In this document: positions 1 through 8,147 of the stretch, piece after piece
Numbering within the stretch: the stretch's first letter is position 1
How the letters are laid out: every line of letters begins with the position of its first letter
Assembly: GCA_021775095.1 (NCBI GenBank)
Contig: JAJFII010000031.1
Location: 1-64,000, forward strand
Direction of reading: 5' to 3'
DNA length: 64,000 nt
Source of the DNA: Rhodospirillales bacterium
GTDB taxonomy: Bacteria > Pseudomonadota > Alphaproteobacteria > Rhodospirillales > Casp-alpha2
Notes under the pieces: generated by a model
Seen by the model: the letters and a program-made list of their open reading frames with translations, nothing else
The model's database searches: none
Told to the model about the DNA's origin: nothing
Made by a program: the position numbers and the translations under genes

Positions 1-881
1 ATCCCATTGGCGACATGGTCTTGGTCTTTGTTACCGCCCATATCGTCGAATGGCAGGACTGCAACGGTAGGTTTTTCAGACGCGGAGAACCCAGCATTTC
101 CTGACGGCCCCGGCAGGGCGGCGTCGAGCTCAGCCGCCTCCGGCAAAGAAGTTGAAGATGCAAGAATCTCCTGATTTAACCGTTGCGTCTCGGCGTCCGG
201 CTCAGTGTCGATTTCTGCCAATAACAGGGCAGTGCAGGACCGGTATTGCTTCAACGCCTGGGTGCGTTGACCGTTTTCAGCATGGATCCGCATCAAAAGC
301 CGGTGGCCCGCTTCGTTAGTTGGATCAAGGCCGATCAACCGACGACCAGTCTCAATGGCCGCTTGTGTTTCCCTGGCGTCTGCCTGCTGATTGGCGAGAC
401 GCAACAACACGTCGCAGGCGATTTCCTGTAGACGTGATCGCTCGAACCCGATCCAGTCGTCGAAAATCGCTTCCTTGAGACGCAATCCGTCGGCCAGCAC
501 GTCCTTATATAGGTACGCTGCGGCGGCTAATGCCTTGGGAGAGCCATCCGCTGCTTGGCGCTCGAATTCACGTGCGTCAATCTCGACCGCTTCGAGGTTG
601 AGCCCGATATGATCGCCCTCGGTTAGCAGGATCGGGATTTTGCCATTGGTCATTGTCATGCGCAAACGGGAGGCTGCCTGGCGGAGGCTTTGCCGAGCCT
701 GGGCGTCGAAACGATCACCCCAGAACATTGTCGCCAGTTTTTCCCGGGACGGCGTTCGGTCGATATTCAGGGCGAGATACACGAGCAACGCCTGTTGCTT
801 GCGGCCTCGTAGGGGCACCAGCATGCCGCCGCCGCCGACGACCTCAACCTGGCCGAACAAACGGATTGAAAGTTTATCCAT
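1..881 (-). CDS. BTAD-type transcriptional activator with FlgO/TolB-N segment (5' part only)
   Basis: Partial gene whose start codon lies at 879-881 and which runs off the left edge with no stop. The first ~95 residues look like the winged-helix DNA-binding domain of SARP/AfsR regulators (IRLFGQVEVV, then LRGRKQQALLVYLAL). They are followed by a helical BTAD-like domain (FDDWIGFERSRLQE; HRLLMRIHAENGQRTQALKQY). The visible C-terminal end reads PTVAVLPFDDMGG, the opening of a FlgO/TolB-N domain like that in the cyclase encoded at 3919-5451. In this family the remaining part usually carries TPRs. Probably a cytoplasmic transcription factor; its target is unknown. It is divergent from the DsrE operon, with about 200 bp between them. 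Confidence 0.75.
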   Translation of the reverse strand, partial: MDKLSIRLFGQVEVVGGGGMLVPLRGRKQQALLVYLALNIDRTPSREKLATMFWGDRFDAQARQSLRQAASRLRMTMTNGKIPILLTEGDHIGLNLEAVEIDAREFERQAADGSPKALAAAAYLYKDVLADGLRLKEAIFDDWIGFERSRLQEIACDVLLRLANQQADARETQAAIETGRRLIGLDPTNEAGHRLLMRIHAENGQRTQALKQYRSCTALLLAEIDTEPDAETQRLNQEILASSTSLPEAAELDAALPGPSGNAGFSASEKPTVAVLPFDDMGGNKDQDHVANG

Positions 882-1079
882 TCGAGTTACCTTTACGCGT
901 TGTCGATTAAAGGCTACCGCGTTCCGACTCCCTAGCGCTGATCATAACTTATTCTTTGAAAAAATGCATGTATAACGATTTTTCACGCCCGTGTGACGCT
1001 GCGTTTGACGGTGCGGTGACGGCCGTCAGGCACAATGGTTGCGATTTTCTATTCAAACTTTTATCAAGGAGGTTAGACG

Positions 1080-1439
1080 ATGCCCAGAAAACATTTGATC
1101 AATTGCCAGCATGGTTGTGACGATCTGGAAAAAGCGACAGTCGCAATGATCGTCGCCGGAGCAGCGGCGGCCATGGGCGGCGAAACAGCGGTGTTCATGA
1201 CCGGTGATTCGGTTCGACTGGCGACCGATGGTGGCGCCGACGGCCTGCAACTCGAGAAATACCCGGCAATCGGCGAACTCGTCGAAAGTTTTCTGGATAA
1301 CGGCGGTCAACTTTGGGTCTGTCCCGTATGCGCAAACGCTCGGGATATTGGAGCCGACGACTTGATCATTGGTGCCGAGATCGCCGGTGCTGCACGCACT
1401 ATCGGGTTTGTCAACGACGGTGCCCAAGTCCTCATGTAA
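1080..1439 (+). CDS. DsrE/DsrF-family protein
   Basis: A 119-residue soluble protein of the DsrE/YchN fold. This family includes sulfur-relay and peroxiredoxin-like proteins. Seen: an N-terminal beta strand followed by a Gly/Ala-rich helix (VAGAAAAMGG), and the WVCPVCANARDI segment whose cysteines sit where the family's reactive cysteine usually lies. The start is fixed by a strong AAGGAGG ribosome site about 6 bases upstream. It is the first gene of a likely operon with the methyltransferase (45-bp gap) and MFS transporter. A redox or sulfur-handling role alongside those genes is inference. Confidence 0.8.
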   Translation: MPRKHLINCQHGCDDLEKATVAMIVAGAAAAMGGETAVFMTGDSVRLATDGGADGLQLEKYPAIGELVESFLDNGGQLWVCPVCANARDIGADDLIIGAEIAGAARTIGFVNDGAQVLM

Positions 1440-1484
1440 GAGAAACGGCAATAGTCACGCAGAGCAAATTCAAGGAGGAAAACC

Positions 1485-2360
1485 ATGCCTGATGATGCTT
1501 CTACCGGCGACGCGGAATTCGTCGACTTCTGGAACACGGTGCTGGTTCCCAAATTTATCAAGTTCAAGCACGTCCTGGTGGATGGCCTGACCCATCACAG
1601 CGAGGCAATCTTCCCCAACCTCAAGGTCAAGGAGGGCGACAGGGTTCTTGATGTCGGTTGCGGGTTCGGCGATACGGCCATGAAGCTGGCCCAACGAGTC
1701 GGTCTCGAAGGCCGGGTGCTCGGGGTTGATTGTTGCGATGCGTTCATGGATTACGGCCGCCGCGCGGCCGCCGAGGAGGGTTATGAAAACGTCTCCTTTG
1801 AGAACGGCGATGTCATGGTCATGCCGTTTGAACCGGAATACGATTTTGTCTTCTCGCGCTTCGGCACCATGTTCTTCTCCAACCCAGTGTGGGCGATGCG
1901 CAATATGCGCACGGCCATGAAGCCGGGGGCCACGATGACCCACATCGTCTGGCGGGACCGTGACGACAATCCCTGGCTCAACATGGCCAAGGAAGTGGTG
2001 CTCAGGTTCCTGCCGCCGCCTGGCGAGGATGCATTAACCTGCGGTCCAGGCCCCTTCTCCATGGCCAGCCAGGAGATGGTGACGGGCATGATGAAGTCGG
2101 CCGGTTACCATAATATTAAATTCGAGCGGGTCGACGCACCGGTGTTGGTCGGCCGGTCCGTCGAGGACGCCATCGACTTCCAACTGTCCATTGGGCCGGC
2201 CGGCGAGGTGTTCCGTGAGGCCGGCGACGAAGCCGAGGAAAAACGTCACGAGATCGAGGCGGCATTGGCCGAAGCTATTGACGGCCAAAAGAAGGAAGCC
2301 GACGGCATCGTCATGGATTCATCGTCATGGGTAATCTCGGCGACCAATCCGGGCGGCTAG
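1485..2360 (+). CDS. class I SAM-dependent methyltransferase
   Basis: A 291-residue protein with the Rossmann-type SAM-binding motif I (VLDVGCGFGDT, residues 54-64), an acidic end to strand 2 (VLGVDCCDAF) and a motif IV-like FVFSRFGTMFF segment. It resembles UbiE/Methyltransf_11-25 small-molecule methyltransferases, but the acceptor cannot be deduced. An AAGGAGG site precedes the ATG. Its stop is 3 bp before the MFS gene, so the two are almost certainly co-transcribed. The partner transporter suggests that the methylated molecule, or its precursor, crosses the membrane; this is inference. Confidence 0.85.
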   Translation: MPDDASTGDAEFVDFWNTVLVPKFIKFKHVLVDGLTHHSEAIFPNLKVKEGDRVLDVGCGFGDTAMKLAQRVGLEGRVLGVDCCDAFMDYGRRAAAEEGYENVSFENGDVMVMPFEPEYDFVFSRFGTMFFSNPVWAMRNMRTAMKPGATMTHIVWRDRDDNPWLNMAKEVVLRFLPPPGEDALTCGPGPFSMASQEMVTGMMKSAGYHNIKFERVDAPVLVGRSVEDAIDFQLSIGPAGEVFREAGDEAEEKRHEIEAALAEAIDGQKKEADGIVMDSSSWVISATNPGG

Positions 2361-2363
2361 GCG

Positions 2364-3605
2364 ATGCGTGATGACGCGCATCAACCCGAAATTCGTTACG
2401 CCTGGTTTTTGGTTGTGGTGGCGTCCGTTATCATGGGCATGGGCGCCGGGGCGCTGATCTCGATTTCGACCTTTCTCAAACCCATCATCTCCGATTTCGG
2501 TTGGCTTCGCGGTGAAACATCATTTGCCTATTTCGCCGGCGCCATCGCCATGGGTTTCGGTGGCATTGGCATGGGTTACCTGTCCGACCGGTTTTCGACA
2601 CGGCCCGTCGTGATCGTTGGCATCCTTTGTCTCGGCGGATCAATGTTGTTGCTGGCGAGCCAGTCGGCGCTTTGGCAGTTCTATCTCTATTACTGCATCC
2701 TCGGCGGTTTCGGGGCCTCGGCCCTCGACGCGCCGCTTCTGGCCAACGTCGGCAACTGGTTTAACCGCAACAAGGGTCTGGCACTTGGGCTTGCTACAGC
2801 GGGACGGGCATTGGGGCAAGGCTTTGTTCCCTTTGCCTCGGGTCTCCTGATCTCGGCCTCGGGATGGCGGACGGCTTACTTCGCTGTGGGGATTGTTTGT
2901 CTGGTGGCATTGCTTCCGCTCGCGTTCTTCATCAGAAACCCACCGGGCCTACAGGAAGCAAAAGAAGCATCACGCAACGCTGGTATGTCGGATCAAGATG
3001 GTGCCTATCTGGTGCCGCCAAAGTTGGCCGTCGCGTGGCTTGGTGGGGCCGGATTTTTTTGCTGTATCTGCATGGGGACGGCCATGGTCCATGCAGTCGC
3101 TATCGCACAGGACTCTGGAATTGCTGCCGACAAAGCCGCCGGAGTCATACTATTGATTTATATTTCCGGTTTCTTCGGCCGCATTTCCTTCGGTATGCTA
3201 TCTGACCACATCGGTGGTATTCGTGTGTACTGGTCGGCGTCGTTTGGCCAGACTGTGCTCATTTTCTGGTTCACGCAAATGCAGTCTATTGCTGGATTTT
3301 ACACCCATGCTGTCATATTTGGATTTTTCATGGCGGGCGTGATGACTGGGCTGATCATTTGCGTCCGTGAACTGACGCCAATCCATATGCGTGGAATGTC
3401 CAATGGGATAGTCGTATTGCTGGCCTGGGTCGGAATGGGTCTCGGCGGCTTTCAGGGCGGCTTCTTCTTCGACCTCAGCGGGTCCTACTTGATCCCCTAT
3501 GCCAATGCGGCGGCGGCCGGTGTGGTCAATCTGATTATCGTCAGTGCCCTGTATTTTTATTTCCGCCGAAAGAGTGCCCTTCTGGAAGTAACTGGGGCGG
3601 CATGA
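2364..3605 (+). CDS. MFS transporter (OFA/monocarboxylate-like)
   Basis: A 413-residue inner-membrane protein with about 12 hydrophobic segments. It has a loop 2-3 motif GYLSDRFSTRPVV and a matching second-half motif GMLSDHIGGIRV, both typical of the major facilitator superfamily. Overall pattern (N-terminal VASVIMGMGAGALIS, central GNWFNRNKGLALG) is that of the oxalate/formate antiporter and monocarboxylate group. It follows the methyltransferase by 3 bp and ends the operon. Substrate is unknown. Confidence 0.85.
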   Translation: MRDDAHQPEIRYAWFLVVVASVIMGMGAGALISISTFLKPIISDFGWLRGETSFAYFAGAIAMGFGGIGMGYLSDRFSTRPVVIVGILCLGGSMLLLASQSALWQFYLYYCILGGFGASALDAPLLANVGNWFNRNKGLALGLATAGRALGQGFVPFASGLLISASGWRTAYFAVGIVCLVALLPLAFFIRNPPGLQEAKEASRNAGMSDQDGAYLVPPKLAVAWLGGAGFFCCICMGTAMVHAVAIAQDSGIAADKAAGVILLIYISGFFGRISFGMLSDHIGGIRVYWSASFGQTVLIFWFTQMQSIAGFYTHAVIFGFFMAGVMTGLIICVRELTPIHMRGMSNGIVVLLAWVGMGLGGFQGGFFFDLSGSYLIPYANAAAAGVVNLIIVSALYFYFRRKSALLEVTGAA

Positions 3606-3918
3606 AGTTGGGCAATCATCGCTAACGATCGGCGAAAGCATATTGAATTATTTGACCCAACAAGAATCAGCTCAGGGTCAGGGAACTCTGATGACCTTTG
3701 CCAATATCTGCACGCGCAATGTATTATTATCACACCGCTACGGTGGGTGCTCATAGGGATGGTGGATCGTGCAGAAGAGAGGGAAGAACCTAGAGACGTC
3801 GGTGTACCGAAAGATTTAAAATGCGGGTCTAGGCGGTGAACGGGGAAAGCCTAAGGCCGATCAGTGCGGTGGTATGACGGTCTAGCGGAACTGCCTGACG
3901 TCAGTTTTCGCATCACGC
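3606..3918. other. intergenic region between convergent genes; possible structured-RNA remnant
   Basis: No convincing coding sequence lies in these 313 bp between the convergent MFS and cyclase genes. The stretch at about 3750-3880 contains phrases such as TGAACGGGGAAAGCCTAAGG and GCGGGTCTAGG that recall the 5' ribozyme part of bacterial group II introns. No reverse-transcriptase frame and no domain V/VI hairpin is present, so at best it is a decayed fragment. The resemblance is from memory and is weak. Confidence 0.2.
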
Positions 3919-5451
3919 TCATTCAGGTATTTCCAACTGCCGCAGCCTCCCGAATTTGGCGTGCCGAATTTCGTCAGTTTCAAATGGTAATGTCAACTTG
4001 ATGTAGGTCTCGGTAAAATCCGGTTTTTCGACCATCGTCCGATCAAAAGCAAAACGCGCTTCGTCGCCGCGACCAAGATTAGCCAGCGTAACCGCTAAGG
4101 TCGCGGAGCCCCAGAAGCTTGAGTTCGGTTGGCGGTCAGCGGTCACTGCCATTTCATACGCGGAAACATGATCACTCTTTAAGGTGTTCGCCCATGCAGA
4201 AACACATTGGAATGCCCAGAGGTTGGGGTGGCGCGGGCCGCGCCAGATCGCTTCGGCCAAATCCGCCACCGCTTCGGTATTATGGTTCGTCATCGTGTTG
4301 GCGTATCCACGTCCGAAATAGGCAGGACCAAAACTGGGATTCAACTCGATTGCCTTGGCGAACAACGCCCGGGCTTCGTGGTTGTCCTCCCTCGAATAGC
4401 GGAACATGTGTTGCCAGCCGCGATGGTACAGCGCCCAGGCATCCAAGTCGGCCGGCCGACTTGGTCTCGTACGTTCGGCTTCCGCCGTCGTAATCTCAGA
4501 ATAAAGCGCAGCCAGAATGGCCTCGGTAATCTCATCCTGTATTTCGAAGACGTCCTCCAACTCATGATCGAACCGTTCCGACCAGATTTGCGTCGCGCTA
4601 TCGGCATCAATAAGCTGCACCGTTACGCGGATACGGGTTCCAGCACGTTGAACGCCGCCTTCCAGTACATACCGAACACCAAGCGCTTCCGCGACTTCCC
4701 GTGGGTCTGTGTTGCCGGCATCGAAGGTAAAGCTGGAGTTCTGTGCGGCGACCCGCAAAGATCGGATCCGCGACAGGCCCGATATAAGATCGACGGCGAC
4801 GCCATTTGCGAAAAACTCCTGCTTGGGGTCAGTGCTTAGGTTTTGAAATGGCAGTACCCCGATTGACGGCATATCGGACGGTGTGTGAGGTCTAGAAAAT
4901 GCTTGGTCAGGACCTTCTTTACTATGCCCTCCAATCCCTGGGTTTACGGAGTAAGCGCGGACCTTCTCGGCGATATTTTTCAGATTCTGCTCACCCATAT
5001 CCTGAAAACGGGCCGCGATTTTCCCTTTGACCTGGCGGTGCACGTCTTCCGACACACATATACCGCCAGTAGGCACCAAGCTTTCCAAACGGGCTGCAAT
5101 ATTCACACCGTCGCCATAGACTGCATCGCGGTCGACGATCACTTCGCCCAGATTGACGGCAATGCGGTACTGAAGGCGTTTGTCTGCATTTATTTTCGCG
5201 CCCATTTCAGTCAGTGCGCGCTGTATCGCCAAGGCCGTTTCGACCGCCGACACAGCGCTGGGGAATTCGGCGAGAACTGCGTCGCCAGCATAGTGAACCA
5301 CGCGACCGTCGGCTTCTTCGATGCGCGTTGCGATCAAGTCTAGGCTCGTGGAAAGCTGTATGTGAGTCCCGATCTCATCGACGCCTGTTAGGCGGCTGTA
5401 ACCCGCTACATCGGCATACAGGATCGCCGCCAATTTTCGTGTCACGCACAT
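3919..5451 (-). CDS. class III adenylate/guanylate cyclase with FlgO/TolB-N and TPR domains
   Basis: A 510-residue protein. The start at 5451 is chosen because GAAGGA precedes that ATG and because it begins the family-typical TRKLAAILYADVAGYSRL. Residues 1-~170 form a class III cyclase domain: metal-binding Asp14 (YADVAGY) and Asp57 (AGDAVLAEF), and transition-state Asn117/Arg121 (YGDGVNIAARLE) are all present, so activity is plausible. A FlgO/TolB-N-like domain follows (~195-330: IGVLPFQNLSTD, YVLEGGVQRAG, IWSERFDHELEDVFEIQDEI), then TPR-like repeats (~345-490). Probably a cytoplasmic second-messenger enzyme. The FlgO segment matches the one starting in the activator at the left edge. Confidence 0.88.
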   Translation of the reverse strand: MCVTRKLAAILYADVAGYSRLTGVDEIGTHIQLSTSLDLIATRIEEADGRVVHYAGDAVLAEFPSAVSAVETALAIQRALTEMGAKINADKRLQYRIAVNLGEVIVDRDAVYGDGVNIAARLESLVPTGGICVSEDVHRQVKGKIAARFQDMGEQNLKNIAEKVRAYSVNPGIGGHSKEGPDQAFSRPHTPSDMPSIGVLPFQNLSTDPKQEFFANGVAVDLISGLSRIRSLRVAAQNSSFTFDAGNTDPREVAEALGVRYVLEGGVQRAGTRIRVTVQLIDADSATQIWSERFDHELEDVFEIQDEITEAILAALYSEITTAEAERTRPSRPADLDAWALYHRGWQHMFRYSREDNHEARALFAKAIELNPSFGPAYFGRGYANTMTNHNTEAVADLAEAIWRGPRHPNLWAFQCVSAWANTLKSDHVSAYEMAVTADRQPNSSFWGSATLAVTLANLGRGDEARFAFDRTMVEKPDFTETYIKLTLPFETDEIRHAKFGRLRQLEIPE

Positions 5452-5897
5452 TCGGGTTCCTTCAAGTTCTATCGACCTTATACAGCGTATAGATATCGCA
5501 CATGAAGAAAATGGGCGAGAAGCTTTATTGGCCGCCAATTAGGCTATCGTCGCGTCGGGTTAAAGGATTTCTCATAGGGAGATCAGTTGAAGGGAGCGAT
5601 CTATGGACATCTCGGCGCGTGGTTGCGTCAACCAAGATTTGTTGTGGTCGCCCGAGACCCTGCGGGATAGGCTGGTACCGAGATAGGGCAGTTGTCCGAA
5701 TTCGCTTAACTGAAGCGGACATTCAGAATTTCGGTAACTGCCCTGGTATGCCTGGCTTTGCCCCTATGATCGTGTGTAAAAGTGACGTTGCCCTCTAAAG
5801 CCATCCAAATTAATTTCTAGCGCCTAAACACACAGCGCTTTCCCTTATCAATTTTCTGTGAAGTATGTATACTTACTAAATCGGGAGATTTGAGCGG
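5452..5897. other. intergenic region between divergent cyclase genes
   Basis: About 450 bp between the divergent full-length and truncated cyclase genes. AT-rich sequence just before 5898 (AAGTATGTATACTTACT, 5861-5877, a near-perfect palindrome) could be a promoter or operator. A 28-codon frame starting near 5602 with a purine-rich leader was seen but has no other support. Confidence 0.3.
5861..5877. promoter_or_regulatory. palindrome upstream of truncated cyclase
   Basis: AAGTATGTATACTTACT is an AT-rich, largely self-complementary 17-mer about 20 bp before the start codon at 5898. It could be an operator or simply promoter-associated AT-rich DNA. No cognate regulator is identified. Confidence 0.3.
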
Positions 5898-6437
5898 ATG
5901 GCACCTCCAAACGTTACGAGAAAACTCGCGGCAATCGTCGCCGCTGACGTTGCCGGTTACACGCGGCTCATGGAAGCGAACGAGGAAATCACGCTTAAGA
6001 ATTGGTGGGAATCACGGCAGACGATCATCGATCCGACAATAGCTCGATATGGCGGGCGTATCGTTAAACATACGGGTGACGGGTTTCTGGCTGAATTTTT
6101 AACCGCAACCGAAGCCGTACGCTGTGCGATAGAAATGCAAAAAGCCCTGGCCAAACGCGATATCGGGCTTAACGAGCAGGCACCTTTTCTTTTTCGGATG
6201 GGAATCAATCTGGGTGAGATTGTCGATGACGAAGAAGATATCTACGGTGACGGCGTAAATATTGCTGCCCGGCTCGAGCAGCTTTCTGAACCCGGTGGCA
6301 TTCTGATTTCCAAACAGGTTTTCGATCATGTGGACGGTCATGTTCCGGTAAACCTGATTTCCCTAGAGAGAAAGTGGTTTCAAGTAAGGAAGACCTGCGT
6401 GTCCTATAACAATTCCACTTTTGGGGTGTTATTCTGA
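5898..6437 (+). CDS. truncated class III cyclase (catalytic domain only)
   Basis: A 179-residue protein that begins like its relatives (TRKLAAIVAADVAGYTRLM). It keeps metal Asp17 and Asp61 and the Asn121/Arg125 pair (YGDGVNIAARLE). Family similarity stops at about residue 148, just before the usual stretch that ends in a KNI..PVR.Y motif; the remaining 30 residues are unlike the family. The FlgO and TPR parts found in the neighbour at 3919-5451 are missing. It could be a stand-alone cyclase domain, but a 3' truncation by deletion or recombination is more likely. A strong hairpin follows the stop. RBS is a GGGAG run a few bases upstream. Confidence 0.65.
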   Translation: MAPPNVTRKLAAIVAADVAGYTRLMEANEEITLKNWWESRQTIIDPTIARYGGRIVKHTGDGFLAEFLTATEAVRCAIEMQKALAKRDIGLNEQAPFLFRMGINLGEIVDDEEDIYGDGVNIAARLEQLSEPGGILISKQVFDHVDGHVPVNLISLERKWFQVRKTCVSYNNSTFGVLF

Positions 6438-6440
6438 AGG

Positions 6441-6472
6441 CGCCAGCCGGACCTCGCCGGGCCCGGCTGGCG
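6441..6472 (+). terminator. GC-rich hairpin after truncated cyclase
   Basis: CGCCAGCCGG (6441-6450) and CCGGCTGGCG (6463-6472) form a perfect 10-bp stem with a 12-nt loop, 3 bp after the stop codon. No T-run follows, so it may be a Rho-type pause or a transcript-stabilising hairpin rather than a classical intrinsic terminator. Confidence 0.45.
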
Positions 6473-6765
6473 GAATCGGACAGATCGCAGACAAGCGGGC
6501 CGTTATAGAGCCGAACTAGAGTTTGATCACAACGGATACACTAGAGTCCTGACCCTGGAACAAAGAGCTTTCCAACATTTCATAACGCCAAGAATCGAAC
6601 CTGTCCTTGATGCGAATTTGATTTTTTTCATGTGAATAAGCCTAAGCCAGAATTTGGTCTCAGTGCAAAACGACCAAACTTGGCGGGACGGTGGTCCAGT
6701 TGCGAGGAATTCTTTATCCAGATGGAATCGACCTGATTAGTCATTGATCTAAGGGTGTTTAGAAA
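6473..6765. other. non-coding stretch, nothing recognised
   Basis: No coding sequence, RNA gene or clear repeat is seen here. A GTCCTGACCCTG string at about 6547 resembles the ends of the element at 57985-58260 over only ~10 bases. Confidence 0.3.
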
Positions 6766-6945
6766 TTAATTCAGATGGATCTTCATAACTTCACCAAATG
6801 TTTCTTTTATCAAATATTCGGCATGACAAATCATACTTTCACTTTCCCTGTTTTTAATGACAAAAGTGTCCTTGCCATTTAATTGGGCGAAAGAGACGAA
6901 AGAGTGCAGGCCATATCTGACTAAAAAGTTTTGTTCTGTATTCAT
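6766..6945 (-). CDS. small hypothetical protein (59 aa)
   Basis: A 59-residue protein starting MNTEQNFLVRYG and ending EVMKIHLN. The start at 6945 is chosen because TTAGGA lies about 7 bases upstream; a longer form beginning at 7011 has no ribosome site. It is soluble, without membrane segments or recognisable domains. It lies downstream of cspA and of the 59-residue charged protein on the same strand. I do not recognise the family; a role in the cold or stress response is suggested only by position. Confidence 0.45.
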   Translation of the reverse strand: MNTEQNFLVRYGLHSFVSFAQLNGKDTFVIKNRESESMICHAEYLIKETFGEVMKIHLN

Positions 6946-7178
6946 AATGTTTCCTAAGTATTTTTTTAAGGTCCAGTGGCTGCAACTTTCAGGTAAAACC
7001 CGGTGCGCCAATAGAGGGTGTGTTTGGATTTAGAATTTTGGTCGAACGGGAGGTATAAGTCTCACCGTTTGGCATCAAGGCCATCGACCATTTTGCATTT
7101 GCTTGATTTGCAAGCGGGTCTCAAAAGGGCTTACACAAACTTCCAATCGGCTAACAATTTCTCAAGTAAATTTACGAC

Positions 7179-7358
7179 TTACTTTGTTTTGGCCGCGAGT
7201 TCGTCACTAGCAGCTTTTGCAAGCCGCAGGGCTTTTAATCTGGCTACCTGTTCAGATCTTTGTTTTTTCTCTTGATCTAGTCGGGTTTCGGATTTTTCAA
7301 TCTTCTTTTGAGTATCTGCGAACAATTTGTCGGCTTTTAATTTTCCACGTTTGGACAT
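7179..7358 (-). CDS. small highly charged hypothetical protein (59 aa)
   Basis: A 59-residue frame beginning MSKRGKLKADKLFADTQKK and ending ASDELAAKTK. An AAGGAA site lies 9 bases before the ATG. It is extremely rich in Lys, Arg, Glu, Asp and Ala, has no aromatic residue except one Phe, and should form one long amphipathic or coiled helix. It follows cspA on the same strand, beyond a strong hairpin. Similar lysine-rich small proteins near cold-shock genes occur in alphaproteobacteria to my recollection, but I know no assigned function. RNA binding is a guess from charge. Confidence 0.6.
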   Translation of the reverse strand: MSKRGKLKADKLFADTQKKIEKSETRLDQEKKQRSEQVARLKALRLAKAASDELAAKTK

Positions 7359-7426
7359 TTTGAATTCCTTTTCATCTGATTCAATTAAATGGATCGAATA
7401 GTCATTTTTTTAAGAATTCAAAGGGC

Positions 7427-7475
7427 AAAAAAACAGGCCCGCCAATACGACCGCCCTTAACCAGGTTAAGGGCGG
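7427..7475 (-). terminator. terminator downstream of cspA
   Basis: CCGCCCTTAACC (7451-7462) pairs perfectly with GGTTAAGGGCGG (7464-7475), starting 12 bp after the cspA stop. On the minus strand a run of seven T (7427-7433) follows after a further GC-rich stretch. It should end or attenuate the cspA transcript before the small downstream genes. Confidence 0.7.
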
Positions 7476-7487
7476 CACATCGTAAAT

Positions 7488-7697
7488 TTATTCGACGACA
7501 GACAAATTTTCTGCAGAAGACTTTCCATTTTGCCCAGGCTGAATTTCATATGAGATTTTCTGTCCTTCGTTAAGTGTACTCAAACCAGCGCGCTCAACTG
7601 CCGAGATATGGACAAAAGCGTCGCTTGAGCCGTCTTCGGGTTCGATAAACCCAAAACCTTTAGCCGGGTTGAACCATTTTACGGTACCAGTAGTCAT
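7488..7697 (-). CDS. cspA: cold-shock domain protein
   Basis: A 69-residue single cold-shock domain (OB fold), the standard family length. The two RNA-binding motifs are intact: RNP1 KGFGFI (residues 13-18) and RNP2-type AFVHIS (27-32), with the starting strand GTVKWFN. It acts as a cytoplasmic RNA chaperone that melts structured mRNA. The leader contains AAAGAGGAATAAATAA before the ATG, and a long AT-rich upstream region, as is common for cold-inducible csp genes. The paralogue number is unknown, so the symbol is used generically. Confidence 0.93.
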   Translation of the reverse strand: MTTGTVKWFNPAKGFGFIEPEDGSSDAFVHISAVERAGLSTLNEGQKISYEIQPGQNGKSSAENLSVVE

Positions 7698-8147
7698 TTA
7701 TTTATTCCTCTTTCAGGAGTGAGGGTTCCGAACTCCGCATACTGTGGTCGTTCGGTTCAATTAGCGTTCACAATGTCAGGGGATAAAATAAAGATAACCG
7801 GCGAGCGGTTTTTCAGATAACTCGAAACACTTGTAATACGTGAGGTCTAAGTAAGCTCATTTGAAGATAAGTCAATGGTTAATAACTCACACTCTCCACA
7901 GTCGGATGCAAATGCAACAGCGGTGCGCCCTGGAATTACTATGGGAACACCGTTCTAAATTTCTCGACATTGAACCCCGTGAGGAGCAATAGGCGTTTAT
8001 GAATTTTAAGTATTCCCGGCACTTTCGCCCGATTGGTGCAGCCTACTATTTCCACGACGTTTGACGTGGACCTGATGCCTGAGAGATAGTGTTTATTCAA
8101 AAAAGTCTCTTTTTAAATTTGGAAAAATTCAACCCGGGATAACAGAT
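7698..8147. other. intergenic region: cspA promoter/leader and upstream region of SDR
   Basis: About 450 bp between divergent cspA and the SDR at 8148. The cspA-proximal half is AT-rich and should hold its promoter and 5' untranslated leader. The SDR-proximal part includes a short hairpin CCACG-N8-CGTGG (8052-8069) and a possible 21-codon frame (7999-8064). No riboswitch class was recognised. Confidence 0.4.
7999..8064 (+). CDS. possible 21-residue leader or microprotein
   Basis: A short frame starts MNFKYSRHFRPIGAA and ends YYFHDV, with GAGGAG about 13 bases upstream and stop TGA inside a small hairpin. It is rich in aromatic and basic residues. It could be a leader peptide for the SDR 84 bp downstream, or chance. 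No family recognised. Confidence 0.2.
   Translation: MNFKYSRHFRPIGAAYYFHDV

Noticed and set aside
3675-3690. AGGGTCAGG strings at about 3675, 6550 (inverted) and 49605, similar to the ends of the element at 57985-58260
   Set aside because: Only 9-12 bases match in each case, with no second end or internal similarity nearby. I could not support further copies of the element.
5502-5798. 98-codon plus-strand frame between the two cyclase genes
   Set aside because: No ribosome site, odd composition rich in Arg and Cys, and no family resemblance. It looks like chance.
8040-8100. A CCTGAGAGATAG-type string suggesting a riboswitch before the SDR gene
   Set aside because: The conserved cores of glycine, TPP or other riboswitches that I know are not present around it.
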